A model generated the notes under the pieces. It made no database searches and was not told the DNA's origin. It saw only the letters and a list, made by a program, of their open reading frames with translations. A stretch of DNA of 24,605 nt, from assembly GCA_041481895.1 (NCBI GenBank), contig JBGPCQ010000027.1, positions 1 through 24,605 of the forward strand. The letters are read 5' to 3'. The number at the start of each line of letters is the position of its first letter. Position 1 is the first letter of the stretch. The translations under genes were made by a program, and so were the position numbers. This document shows, piece after piece, positions 14,477 through 22,859 of the stretch. Source of the stretch: JAMPXD01 sp041481895. GTDB taxonomy: Bacteria; Desulfobacterota; Desulfuromonadia; Geobacterales; Geobacteraceae.

Positions 14477-16477
14477 ATGAATTTACAGCAATCTGAGCAG
14501 ATGTTGACCTACCTGAAAAACACGCCTCTTTTGGACGGCTACTGCCTCTCCATGTATTCGTCCTCCAAGACAGCTACTCCGGATAAAATAAACAGGCATC
14601 TCTGTGGTACACGCGGGATACCGCATCTCTGCCATAAAATATGCTTACCCTCTTTGAATGTCGCCATCGATGAAGCGCTGAGCACCAATAAATCGGTATT
14701 TTTCCTCTGTCCGCTCGGACTTTTTTCCTTTGCCATACCGGTTTCCGCAAGTTTATGTCTGGTTTGCAGCGGGATGCGGGAGAATTTATTCGATCTGTAT
14801 TTCTATAGGTCGGAACAGCTTGAATTCCTGAAAGAGAAAAATGTCTATCCGTTTGAAATACTCGAACAACTGGAAAAACTCCCGGTAAGTACCGAAAAAG
14901 AGGTCAGGGAGACGATGGCGAAAGTTGAGAAGCTGGTAGCATCCTTTGCTGCAGAGGAAAAGATGCAGTCGGTCGATTCCACAATGTATCTGCAGAACAC
15001 CTTCATGGATGTAGCTGCTTCAATCGGCCGGGCGGAGAGTTTCGACAAAGCCGTCGTCCTGTTCAGTGAAATGTTCGGCATACTGTTCGACATTCCCGCA
15101 ATCGCTCTTCTCCTCAAGGATAAGGAAAGTGATAATTTCATTATTGAGACATGCTGGGGCTCTTCTCCCGCGTCTTCATATCCTTATGTAAAAACTCTCC
15201 CTTTCCAAGGGGAAAAATATGTGCCTGTAATCCTGAACATCGACGAGGTAAGAGAATTGTTTCCCGGCAGTAAAGCGGCGAGCGCGACGTGTCTTCCACT
15301 TTTCGAAGATACGGATCTCTTCGGAATGGCGGTACTTTTCGACTCGTCATTGTCCACCCATGAACTCTCACTGTGTGAAATCCTGACAAGCAGACTCGTT
15401 GGTAAATTTAAGGAAAATAACAAGGATCGTGAAGCCTGGCGTAAACAGCGCGTTGTCAGGTTGCTCGATATGATCCGTACACTGGTATTAACGGAGAATC
15501 AGGATGATTTGTTGCAGATGATAGTGTCGATGGCAGCGGAGTTGGTCGATGCATCAAGCGGTTCCCTGATGATTGTAGACAAAAACAGTAAGATTCTCCG
15601 CGTCGTTTCAGCCCTTGGAATGAATTCCGTATTGGCAAGAAGCCTGTCTACAAAGATAGGCGAAGGGATAGCCGGCAGGGTAGCGGCCAACGGCACGCCT
15701 CTCCTTGTCACGGACATAGAGCAGGAGCAATATTGCGGGAGACCAAATCGGATACGGTTTGGCACTAAATCGTGCATCAGTCTGCCGCTTCGATTCAAAG
15801 GAACAACCATCGGGGTCCTGAACCTTGCCGATAAAAAGAATAGTGCTCCTTTTATACCCCCTGATCAAGAAATCCTGTCCACTTTCCTGGAACAAGCCAC
15901 AAGTATTCTGGAGCGCTCAACTGCCCTGAAAAAAGCCAAGCTGAACACTATTACCGACCCTTTGACCGGCCTCTACAATATGCGTTTTCTAAAAAAACGG
16001 TTTAATGAGGAATTGAGCCGCTCCATACGCCACAACCTGCAACTGACGCTCGTAATTGTCAGGCTGGACAATTTCTCGAAGCATCAAGGCGCCAAAGACC
16101 AGGTACATGCACAATGGGCCGTGAAAGAAATGGCCCGAATTCTCACCGCATCATTGCGGGACATTGATTTGGTGGGACGTTCAGGTGAGGTCGAATTTTG
16201 CCTGATTTTACCGGCGACTCCCAAAAAGGAAGGGGCATTCGTTGCCGAAAGAATCACGCGGACGATCAAGGATGAACTGGATAAAGGCAATGGCTCGTTA
16301 AACACGCAATGTATGCATATTGCTGCTGGAATTGCATCCTTTCCCGAAGATGGCGCATCTTCCGCCGATCTGATCAAAGCTGCCGGTATCGCCATTTCCC
16401 CTGCAGATACAGAGGAGGGGGGGCAAATCAACTCTGTGCCCTTGCCTGACCTGCGGGCAAAAGCTGCGTCTGGGTAA
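14477..16477 (+). CDS. PocR-like/GAF/GAF sensor with degenerate GGDEF domain
   Basis: 666 residues from the ATG at 14477 (AAGGAGG 10 bases upstream); a TTG at 14402 is in frame but less likely. Residues about 20-115 resemble a PocR sensory domain (Cys-rich: HLCHKICLPSLNVAIDEAL, FFLCPLGLFSFAIPV). There is then a helical linker, a weak GAF-like region (about 175-310), and a clear GAF (about 335-480). Residues about 490-640 form a GGDEF fold opening DPLTGLYNMRF. The active site is broken: the signature reads GEVEF (570-574) and the first metal-binding Asp is Arg 529. The inhibitory-site motif RDID (561-564) is intact. It is therefore unlikely to make c-di-GMP and may bind it instead. Cytosolic; no membrane helices. 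Confidence 0.87.
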   Translation: MNLQQSEQMLTYLKNTPLLDGYCLSMYSSSKTATPDKINRHLCGTRGIPHLCHKICLPSLNVAIDEALSTNKSVFFLCPLGLFSFAIPVSASLCLVCSGMRENLFDLYFYRSEQLEFLKEKNVYPFEILEQLEKLPVSTEKEVRETMAKVEKLVASFAAEEKMQSVDSTMYLQNTFMDVAASIGRAESFDKAVVLFSEMFGILFDIPAIALLLKDKESDNFIIETCWGSSPASSYPYVKTLPFQGEKYVPVILNIDEVRELFPGSKAASATCLPLFEDTDLFGMAVLFDSSLSTHELSLCEILTSRLVGKFKENNKDREAWRKQRVVRLLDMIRTLVLTENQDDLLQMIVSMAAELVDASSGSLMIVDKNSKILRVVSALGMNSVLARSLSTKIGEGIAGRVAANGTPLLVTDIEQEQYCGRPNRIRFGTKSCISLPLRFKGTTIGVLNLADKKNSAPFIPPDQEILSTFLEQATSILERSTALKKAKLNTITDPLTGLYNMRFLKKRFNEELSRSIRHNLQLTLVIVRLDNFSKHQGAKDQVHAQWAVKEMARILTASLRDIDLVGRSGEVEFCLILPATPKKEGAFVAERITRTIKDELDKGNGSLNTQCMHIAAGIASFPEDGASSADLIKAAGIAISPADTEEGGQINSVPLPDLRAKAASG

Positions 16478-16581
16478 ACGCAAGCGCATAGGGTGAACAT
16501 CTGGAAAGTTTGCTGGCGGCATTAAAATTAACAGGGCAAACCGGGTGAACTGAGATTTTGCACCACCGACATGGAGAATGT

Positions 16582-17283
16582 ATGGCTGCGGCAAAAGGTT
16601 TTCTCACAGATTTTATAAATAAGAAGCTGGCTCTCTTTGAAGCATCTTCTCAAAAAGGTGCGCAAACCGAACCGCGCGATGAATTTGCAATCGTCAGATA
16701 TAGATTGGCTCTGGTCTGCCTTACGAAAAACAGACAGCCGGAAATTAAGGACATTCTGAAGATTTCTCCCCCCCGCATGAGCGAATGCCAGGCAATCGAA
16801 GATTTCCTGAAAAATTTGTCCGGAGTCGCCGATGAGTTCAGCGCCGAATTCGGCAATGCAGCCGTAGCGCTTTCCCGCATTGCTCTCTGGCATGATACTA
16901 CGTGCCTGAATACATTCCCTGAGCAATTTACATCTCAACTCGATGCCGCGATCAAAGAGATATTTCCTGATGCAGCCTCATGGGGGAATATCATTTGGAG
17001 CGCACTGGCCGCTAACTCCGAGAAGTTTCTGGAGGCCAATTACAGCGACATTATGGCGCTGTCGGTATATAGCAGGGCGGTGTCCATTCTTGTGAGCTGC
17101 GACAATATTTTGATAAGGGAGTTTTTTGATCCGCTCAGAGCTGGTGTTGTGAGAGCGATTGTAGTCAATGCTATCCAACCGATGGCATGCTCGCTGGATG
17201 GCGAAAAACCACTGGACTATGCACATCGCCAAATGCTTCTCGACAACCTTTCGTTGCTGCAATCCTGTCTATTAGCCGCCTGA
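16582..17283 (+). CDS. Conserved-looking hypothetical protein of the signalling block
   Basis: 233 residues from the ATG at 16582, with GGAG 5-6 bases upstream. A TTG 24 bases earlier is in frame but unsupported. No family is recognised. The sequence reads as almost entirely helical and soluble: MAAAKGFLTDFINKKL at the start, amphipathic stretches with ADEFSAEFGNAAVALSRIA and WGNIIWSALAANSEKFLE, and LQSCLLAA at the end. There is no signal peptide, membrane segment or metal-binding motif. It sits 104 bases after the degenerate GGDEF gene and 169 bases before the GGDEF-EAL gene, on the same strand. A role as a partner, adaptor or output protein for c-di-GMP signalling is inferred from position only. 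Confidence 0.75.
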   Translation: MAAAKGFLTDFINKKLALFEASSQKGAQTEPRDEFAIVRYRLALVCLTKNRQPEIKDILKISPPRMSECQAIEDFLKNLSGVADEFSAEFGNAAVALSRIALWHDTTCLNTFPEQFTSQLDAAIKEIFPDAASWGNIIWSALAANSEKFLEANYSDIMALSVYSRAVSILVSCDNILIREFFDPLRAGVVRAIVVNAIQPMACSLDGEKPLDYAHRQMLLDNLSLLQSCLLAA

Positions 17284-17342
17284 CGGTTCTGTCTGGCTAT
17301 GGCTTCGACCGGCTTCAGTCCAGCGGATCAGCGGGTGTTGAC

Positions 17343-17357
17343 GTCAGCCGGGCTGAC
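17343..17357. promoter_or_regulatory. Perfect palindrome upstream of the GGDEF-EAL gene
   Basis: GTCAGCC-G-GGCTGAC is a perfect 7+1+7 palindrome. The one-base centre makes an RNA hairpin less likely than a binding site for a dimeric protein. It lies about 95 bases before the GTG start at 17453. Confidence 0.35.
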
Positions 17358-17391
17358 TGCTTCACCTGAAGACATATATTCACGAGTTCTG

Positions 17392-17420
17392 CACCGGGGT
17401 TCAGGCAAAAATGCCCGGTG
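17392..17420 (+). other. Hairpin in the GGDEF-EAL leader
   Basis: CACCGGG (17392-17398) pairs perfectly with CCCGGTG (17414-17420) around a 15-base loop. No T run follows. It lies about 30 bases before the GTG start and could affect translation. Confidence 0.35.
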
Positions 17421-17452
17421 GGCAGAGCAAATATTGGGGACGGTGAGCAGGA

Positions 17453-19930
17453 GTGTCCGATTACGCGAATTCAAATAATGACCCTATGATTCTGATTGTC
17501 GATGACGATCAGTTGATGCGGGTGACTTTTCAGGAGGTCCTTAAGGAAGCCGGTTTTCTGACAACCACGGCTCCTGATGGCACGTCGGCGATCAGCAATT
17601 TTATATTTGCCCGACCGGATATGGTTCTTCTTGATCTAAGTATGCCGGGTAAAGATGGTTTTGTGACCTGTCAGGAGATCCGCAGCTTTCCGGAAGGCAA
17701 ATATGTGCCGATCATCATCGTTACCGGCCTGGACGATACGGACATGATCCACCGCGCCTTCGAGGCCGGCGCGACGGATTTCATTGTCAAACCGGTAAAA
17801 CCGGAACTCCTGGTTTACCGTGTACGCTACTCGTTGCGGGCCAGTCAAAGCTTGAAAAAACTTGCGGAAAGTGAAGAGAGGCTGGCCAGTGCCCAACGGA
17901 TCGCCCAGCTCGGGAACTGGGAATTGAATACGAGTACCGGGGTGTTCCGGGTTTCGAAAGAGATGTTCAGCATACTGGGCATGGCACAGAACTCCCAGCC
18001 GTTATCCTTCGAGAGGTTTCTTTTTGCCGTCCATCCTTCCGACAGGCACATGGTGGCGTCCTGTCTGGCAAACGCCTCCAAACAACAAGATGCGTGCAGT
18101 CTCGAATTTCGCATAAAGCGCACTGACGATACCTTGCGTACAATACTCCTGCAGGGGAGGGCGGATCCGCCGGTTCAAGGGAAAATCCCACACATGTCGG
18201 GCACGCTGCAGGATGTCACCGAAATGAGGCAGGTCGAAGACCGCGCCAGAATGCTCACGGAAGCGGTCGATTGCCTGCCGATCGGGATAACCTTGAGTGA
18301 CGTAAACGGCAAGATAATTTATGCAAATCCCGCCGAAGCGGAAATGCATGGCTACGCTGCCGAGGATCTTGTCGGCAGAGAGGCCAGGCAATTGGCTCCG
18401 CAGAGCCTCGTAAAACCCTTGACGCCGGAACAGCTCAACAACATCGGGTTGTTCAAAAGGGAGAGCATCAATATCCGCAAGAGTGGCGATGAGTTCCCTG
18501 TTCAGCTCACTTCCATTGCAGTCAGGAATACCGAAGGGAGGTGTTTAGGGCTCGTCACCACCTGTGAAGATATTACCGGACGTAAAGAGGCTGAGAACAA
18601 GATACACCGTCTCGCTTACTACGACCCCCTGACGGAACTCCCCAACCGGTCGATGTTTCTGGATCGCCTGCATCAGGCTCTTGCATTGGCCCACCGTGAA
18701 AAGCGCCAGGTCTGCCTCGTCTTCATCGATCTGGACAATTTCAAGGATGTCAACGACACACATGGACATGATCTTGGTGACAAACTCCTCCGGGAAGTTG
18801 CGGTGCGTCTGGCAGGGACCATGCGCGAATCCGACACGCTGGCCAGACTCGGCGGAGACGAGTTCGTCGTGGTTCTGACCTCGGTTACCAACCAGGAAAG
18901 TACCGCAATAGCGGCACAGCGGATACTGTCCGTCTTTACCCTTCCATTTTTCATAGATGGTGAACAGATATACAGCAGCGCCAGTATCGGGGTGGCACTG
19001 TACCCCGATGATGGCCGGGACACGGAAAGCCTTTTAAAGTGCGCCGACACTGCAATGTACTGTGCAAAAAACGAGGGGAAAGCCCAGTTCCGGTTCTTTT
19101 CGGCGGAGATGAATCATAAAATCACGCGACGCGTGGCGCTTGAAAATTGTTTGCGCCAAGGACTGGAGAAGGAAGAGTTCTTCGTGCACTATCAGCCCAA
19201 ATGGGATATAAAAACAAGCCGGATGGTTGGTGTGGAAGTTCTGTTACGGTGGCAAAGCCCGGATTTCGGCCTGCTTCAGCCATCTGAATTCATATCGCTG
19301 ACGGAAAATACCGGCCTGATTCTGGACCTGGGCCAATGGGTTCTGCGTACCGCATGTGTTCAGGCAAAAGACTGGGCATCGGCCGGATATCAATGTTTCA
19401 AGGTGGCTGTCAATATTTCCGGGAAGCAGTTGAAGCATCCCGGTTTTTTTGAAATGATCGACAGGATTATCCGGGAATCAGGTGTTGACCCGAAGGCTCT
19501 TGAACTTGAATTCACGGAAAGTGTCATTATGGAGCGGTCAGACAAGACAATCGACACCCTTAAGTTGCTCAAGAAAATGGGAGTGCAGTTAAGTATCGAT
19601 GACTTCGGTACAGGGTATTCTTCCCTGAATTATTTGAAGGATTTCCCCATAGACCGGATCAACATCGACCGTTCATTTATCTCCGATATAAACTGCAGCA
19701 ATGATTACGCCGCGATAGTAGAGGCGATCATTTCCATGGGCCACAGTCTGAATATGAAAGTATTAGCCGAGGGGGTCGAAACAGGTGATCAACTGCATTT
19801 CCTGACAAAGCTCGGCTGCGATGAGGTTCAGGGATTTTATCTGGCGGTACCGATGACCGCTGGTGATCTCACCAAAAAACTGGGTGGGATGCATGGGAGG
19901 AATGTTGCCGGGCTGCCGTTATCCCATTGA
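17453..19930 (+). CDS. REC-PAS-PAS-GGDEF-EAL c-di-GMP hybrid response regulator
   Basis: 825 residues. GTG start at 17453, with GGTGAG about 5 bases upstream; an ATG at 17486 is the alternative. Receiver 1-125: D17/D18, phospho-acceptor D61, K113. Two PAS domains span about 145-260 and 265-385. The GGDEF domain (about 385-550) keeps the active signature GGDEF (467-471), DLDNF and an I-site RESD (458-461), so diguanylate cyclase activity is expected. The EAL domain (about 560-815) has EVL (595-597), N654, ELEFTES, DDFG (716-719), E773/E776 and EVQGF, but the conserved KID motif reads NID (INIDRSF), so the catalytic Lys is Asn. Phosphodiesterase activity may be weak or lost. Cytosolic. Last of four co-directional signalling genes. 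Confidence 0.93.
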   Translation: MSDYANSNNDPMILIVDDDQLMRVTFQEVLKEAGFLTTTAPDGTSAISNFIFARPDMVLLDLSMPGKDGFVTCQEIRSFPEGKYVPIIIVTGLDDTDMIHRAFEAGATDFIVKPVKPELLVYRVRYSLRASQSLKKLAESEERLASAQRIAQLGNWELNTSTGVFRVSKEMFSILGMAQNSQPLSFERFLFAVHPSDRHMVASCLANASKQQDACSLEFRIKRTDDTLRTILLQGRADPPVQGKIPHMSGTLQDVTEMRQVEDRARMLTEAVDCLPIGITLSDVNGKIIYANPAEAEMHGYAAEDLVGREARQLAPQSLVKPLTPEQLNNIGLFKRESINIRKSGDEFPVQLTSIAVRNTEGRCLGLVTTCEDITGRKEAENKIHRLAYYDPLTELPNRSMFLDRLHQALALAHREKRQVCLVFIDLDNFKDVNDTHGHDLGDKLLREVAVRLAGTMRESDTLARLGGDEFVVVLTSVTNQESTAIAAQRILSVFTLPFFIDGEQIYSSASIGVALYPDDGRDTESLLKCADTAMYCAKNEGKAQFRFFSAEMNHKITRRVALENCLRQGLEKEEFFVHYQPKWDIKTSRMVGVEVLLRWQSPDFGLLQPSEFISLTENTGLILDLGQWVLRTACVQAKDWASAGYQCFKVAVNISGKQLKHPGFFEMIDRIIRESGVDPKALELEFTESVIMERSDKTIDTLKLLKKMGVQLSIDDFGTGYSSLNYLKDFPIDRINIDRSFISDINCSNDYAAIVEAIISMGHSLNMKVLAEGVETGDQLHFLTKLGCDEVQGFYLAVPMTAGDLTKKLGGMHGRNVAGLPLSH

Positions 19931-19965
19931 TGCCAGGTAAATGTTCTCCGGGCAGAAACTGTTTT

Positions 19966-19999
19966 CAAAAATAACCGATAACCCTGGTGCGGCCGGTTA
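19966..19999 (-). terminator. Terminator of the sigma-54 regulator gene
   Basis: On the minus strand TAACCG, starting at the stop codon, pairs with CGGTTA after a 16-base loop and is followed by TTTTTG. It lies between the two convergent genes. Confidence 0.55.
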
Positions 20000-21364
20000 C
20001 AGTCCGTATTTTGCCATCTTGTAGCGCAGTGTCCCGCGCGGCACCTGGAGCATCTGGGCGGCCTGGAGGACATTGCCGCCGGTCCGTTCGAGGGCCGAAC
20101 GGATAAGTTTCTTTTCATAGATTTCCAGTGCATCTTCCAGCCCCGTTTCCTTTTCGGGAAAATCGTGAGTAACTTTAACATTTCTCCGTTCGTTAAGGTT
20201 TATCTCGTGGGGGAGATATTCCGGTCTGAGTACGAGGCCGTCATGCATGATGCAGATTCTTTCGATGACGTTCTTCAGCTCACGGATGTTCCCCGGCCAG
20301 TCATACGATTCCATCAATTCCAGCGCTTCCGGGGAGATCTCCTGGAAGTTGCGCGAAAACGACCGGTTGTATCTCATCAGATAAAATTTAGCCAGGACCG
20401 GAATGTCTTCCCCCCTTTCCCTGAGGGGGGGGATGTTTATGGGGAAGACGTTCAGCCTGTAGAAGAGGTCCTCCCTGAAGATGCCGTCCCTGATCGCCCC
20501 CTGCATGTTCCGGTTGGTTGCGGCAATGACCCTGACATCGATATCTATGTTCTTGGTGCCGCCGACCCTCCGCACCTTTCTCTCTTCAAGAACCCGCAGT
20601 AGTTTCGCCTGCATGGCGGGGTCCATCTCCCCGATCTCGTCGAGAAAAATGGTTCCTTTGTCGGCTTCTTCGAAAAGCCCGAATTTTCTCTGGCCGGCGT
20701 TGGTGAAAGCACCCTTCTCGTGTCCGAAGAGTTCACTTTCCAGTAGATTTACCGGTATTGAGGCGCAATTGATCTCGATGAAGGGGGCCTCGCGCCGATC
20801 GGACAGGTGATGGATGGCCCGCGCCACCAGCTCCTTGCCGGTTCCCGATTCCCCGGTTATCAGGACTGTCGAGGCAGGGTAGCGGGCGATCTCCTTTACC
20901 TGGTGGATCATCTCCTTGAAGGCGGCGCTGGTGCCGACGATGGGGACCTTCTCGAACATTTCCAGGTCGCCCTTACGGAGGTTGCGGACTTCTCTCTTGA
21001 GTATCTGGGTCTGGAGCGCAAGCTTGACGATGACCCGCAGGGCGTCGGCTTTGAACGGCTTTTTCATGTAATGGAAGGCGCCCAGTTTGAGGGCGTCGAC
21101 TGCGCTTTCCACGGAACCGAATCCCGTGATGACGATCACGAGGAGTTCAGGATCGATTTTCTTGAGAGATTTGAGAACCTCTATGCCGTCTTCCGGGCCG
21201 AGGTTAAGATCGAGGAGAACGAGATCGAGGTCTTCGTCTGCAACCAACTCAAGGGCGCTCCGGCCACTGGAGGCGCCGAGCACGGTATAGCCGTCTTCTC
21301 CAAGGATGCGTTCGACATTTTCCCTGATAAACGATTCATCATCGATTATAAGTATCTTTTCCAT
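19997..21364 (-). CDS. NtrC/AtoC-type sigma-54-dependent response regulator
   Basis: 455 residues. Receiver 1-120 with D8/D9, phospho-acceptor D52 (LLDLNLG) and K102. AAA+ sigma-54 interaction domain about 140-375: Walker A GESGTGKE (171-178), Walker B GTIFLDEIGEM, NVFPINIPPLRER, DWPGNIRELKN. C-terminal Fis-type helix-turn-helix, about 415-455 (GGNVLQAAQMLQVPRGTLRYKM). It activates sigma-54 promoters when phosphorylated. The sigma-54 contact loop reads GAFTNA (218-223) rather than GAFTGA, a variation known in some members. No histidine kinase gene is adjacent, so its partner and targets are unknown. It is convergent with the GGDEF-EAL gene and divergent from DUF3300. Confidence 0.94.
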   Translation of the reverse strand: MEKILIIDDESFIRENVERILGEDGYTVLGASSGRSALELVADEDLDLVLLDLNLGPEDGIEVLKSLKKIDPELLVIVITGFGSVESAVDALKLGAFHYMKKPFKADALRVIVKLALQTQILKREVRNLRKGDLEMFEKVPIVGTSAAFKEMIHQVKEIARYPASTVLITGESGTGKELVARAIHHLSDRREAPFIEINCASIPVNLLESELFGHEKGAFTNAGQRKFGLFEEADKGTIFLDEIGEMDPAMQAKLLRVLEERKVRRVGGTKNIDIDVRVIAATNRNMQGAIRDGIFREDLFYRLNVFPINIPPLRERGEDIPVLAKFYLMRYNRSFSRNFQEISPEALELMESYDWPGNIRELKNVIERICIMHDGLVLRPEYLPHEINLNERRNVKVTHDFPEKETGLEDALEIYEKKLIRSALERTGGNVLQAAQMLQVPRGTLRYKMAKYGL

Positions 21365-21495
21365 CTGCTATCTGTATCAATTTGATCCACAGTTGTCAAT
21401 TCATAAGCAGAATTTAGGTATGTCCGTCAATGGCTGTGCGTGAAGACAAGACGGCAGGGGAGCTCGCGGTATGCTCCGCCAATTCCGCTCGTAAC

Positions 21496-21523
21496 TTGAC
21501 TTTAGGGCGGGAACGACTAAAAT
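21496..21523 (+). promoter_or_regulatory. Sigma-70 promoter of the DUF3300-DUF2950 pair
   Basis: TTGACT (21496-21501), 16-base spacer, TAAAAT (21518-21523), about 70 bases before the ATG at 21592. Confidence 0.55.
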
Positions 21524-21591
21524 TGAGAGGTTCATTGGAGTAGATGTCGAAGGAAACTGCATATCGCCGGCCGAAATCCAGGGAGAATCCG

Positions 21592-22809
21592 ATGAAAAAC
21601 ATGCTGCTCACACTCTGTGCCGCGCTCCTGGTCCTTGGACTCGCTCCGGACCAGGCGGTACGGGCCGACAGCTACCCGACGGGGGGATCGTATACGGTGG
21701 GACAGACCGGCAACGAACTTTTCTCTGCCGAGGAACTGGAGGATCTGCTCGCACCGATTGCACTCTACCCTGACCCGTTGCTTGCCCAGGTCCTCCCCGC
21801 CGCGACCTTCATTGAACAGATCGATGAGGCGGCCCGCTACGTCAAACAGTACGGCAAAACCGCGCGGATCGACGATCAGCCATGGGACGTGAGCGTCAAG
21901 GCGGTAGCCTACTATCCCGGCGTACTCTTCATGATGGACCAGAAGTACGATTGGACCGTCTCCCTGGGACAGGCATTCGTTAATCAGCCGGAGGACGTGA
22001 TGGATGCTGTCCAGCGGTTGCGCGCCGAAGCATGGGAAATGGGTAACCTCGCCTCCACTCCCCAGCAGCAGGTGTTGGTAGAGGATGGGGTCATCAGCAT
22101 TGTCCCCGCAGAGCCGGAGGTGATCTACGTCCCGGTGTACGACCCGCTGGCGGTATACGTTGAGTCCCCGCCGGTATACGGGTTTATTACGTTTGGCATC
22201 GGGTTCCCGATCGGCGCCTGGCTGAACCGCGACTGCGACTGGCATGGTCATCGCGTCTATTACCACGGTTGGCGGGGCACGGGATGGATCGGCAGGGCTC
22301 GCCCGCATATCCAGGTCCGGAACAGTGTCTATATCGACAATATCCATTCAGTTGTAAGCATCAACAGAAGGGTGGTGCAGCGCGCTACGGCTACATATCG
22401 CGAAGAGTTGCGACATAATGTGCAGAACCGCAGCGAACGCCTCGGCCGCACGGTTTCTTCGCCCGGCAATAAGGTGGAAACCCGGGGAGGTGCGCCCCGG
22501 CCGGCCTCTGCCGGTGATCGCAGTCAGGAAAGCTCTGACAGCAAGGATGTCTACCGGGGCCGGGACGTACGGAAGGAGCTTCCTGCATCTCGCACGGGTT
22601 ATGGCGGCTACGGCAGCAGCAGGGATGCCTCGACCTACCGCGAGCGCGGCCAGACCAGCCGCGAAAATATGCGACAGGTCAACCGCCCGGCTCCTGTTGA
22701 ACGCCCGGCAATTCCCGGGGGGAGACAAACTGCGCCGGCGCCTGCCATGCAGCCTGCTCCCCATGTGTCAGCTCCTTCCAATCCCGGGGGGAGAGGGCAG
22801 CGGCGTTAG
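21592..22809 (+). CDS. DUF3300 exported protein
   Basis: 405 residues. The ATG at 21592 is preferred over the in-frame ATG at 21544 because GGGAG lies 6 bases upstream and a signal peptide (MKNMLLTLCAALLVLGLAP, ending AVRA) starts there. The DUF3300 domain covers about 35-245: ELEDLLAPIALYPDPLLAQVL, a PWDVSVKAV segment, AEPEVIYVPVYDP, then a His/Trp-rich DWHGHRVYYHGWRG. The C-terminal 150 residues are low-complexity and rich in Arg, Gly, Pro and Ser, probably disordered and basic. Secreted or periplasmic; no activity is established for the family. It is followed 50 bases later by DUF2950 on the same strand. Confidence 0.88.
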   Translation: MKNMLLTLCAALLVLGLAPDQAVRADSYPTGGSYTVGQTGNELFSAEELEDLLAPIALYPDPLLAQVLPAATFIEQIDEAARYVKQYGKTARIDDQPWDVSVKAVAYYPGVLFMMDQKYDWTVSLGQAFVNQPEDVMDAVQRLRAEAWEMGNLASTPQQQVLVEDGVISIVPAEPEVIYVPVYDPLAVYVESPPVYGFITFGIGFPIGAWLNRDCDWHGHRVYYHGWRGTGWIGRARPHIQVRNSVYIDNIHSVVSINRRVVQRATATYREELRHNVQNRSERLGRTVSSPGNKVETRGGAPRPASAGDRSQESSDSKDVYRGRDVRKELPASRTGYGGYGSSRDASTYRERGQTSRENMRQVNRPAPVERPAIPGGRQTAPAPAMQPAPHVSAPSNPGGRGQRR

Positions 22810-22859
22810 CCCCGTCTGTGCGCCTGGTCCCGAGGTTTGCTTATGAGAGGAATACCGAT

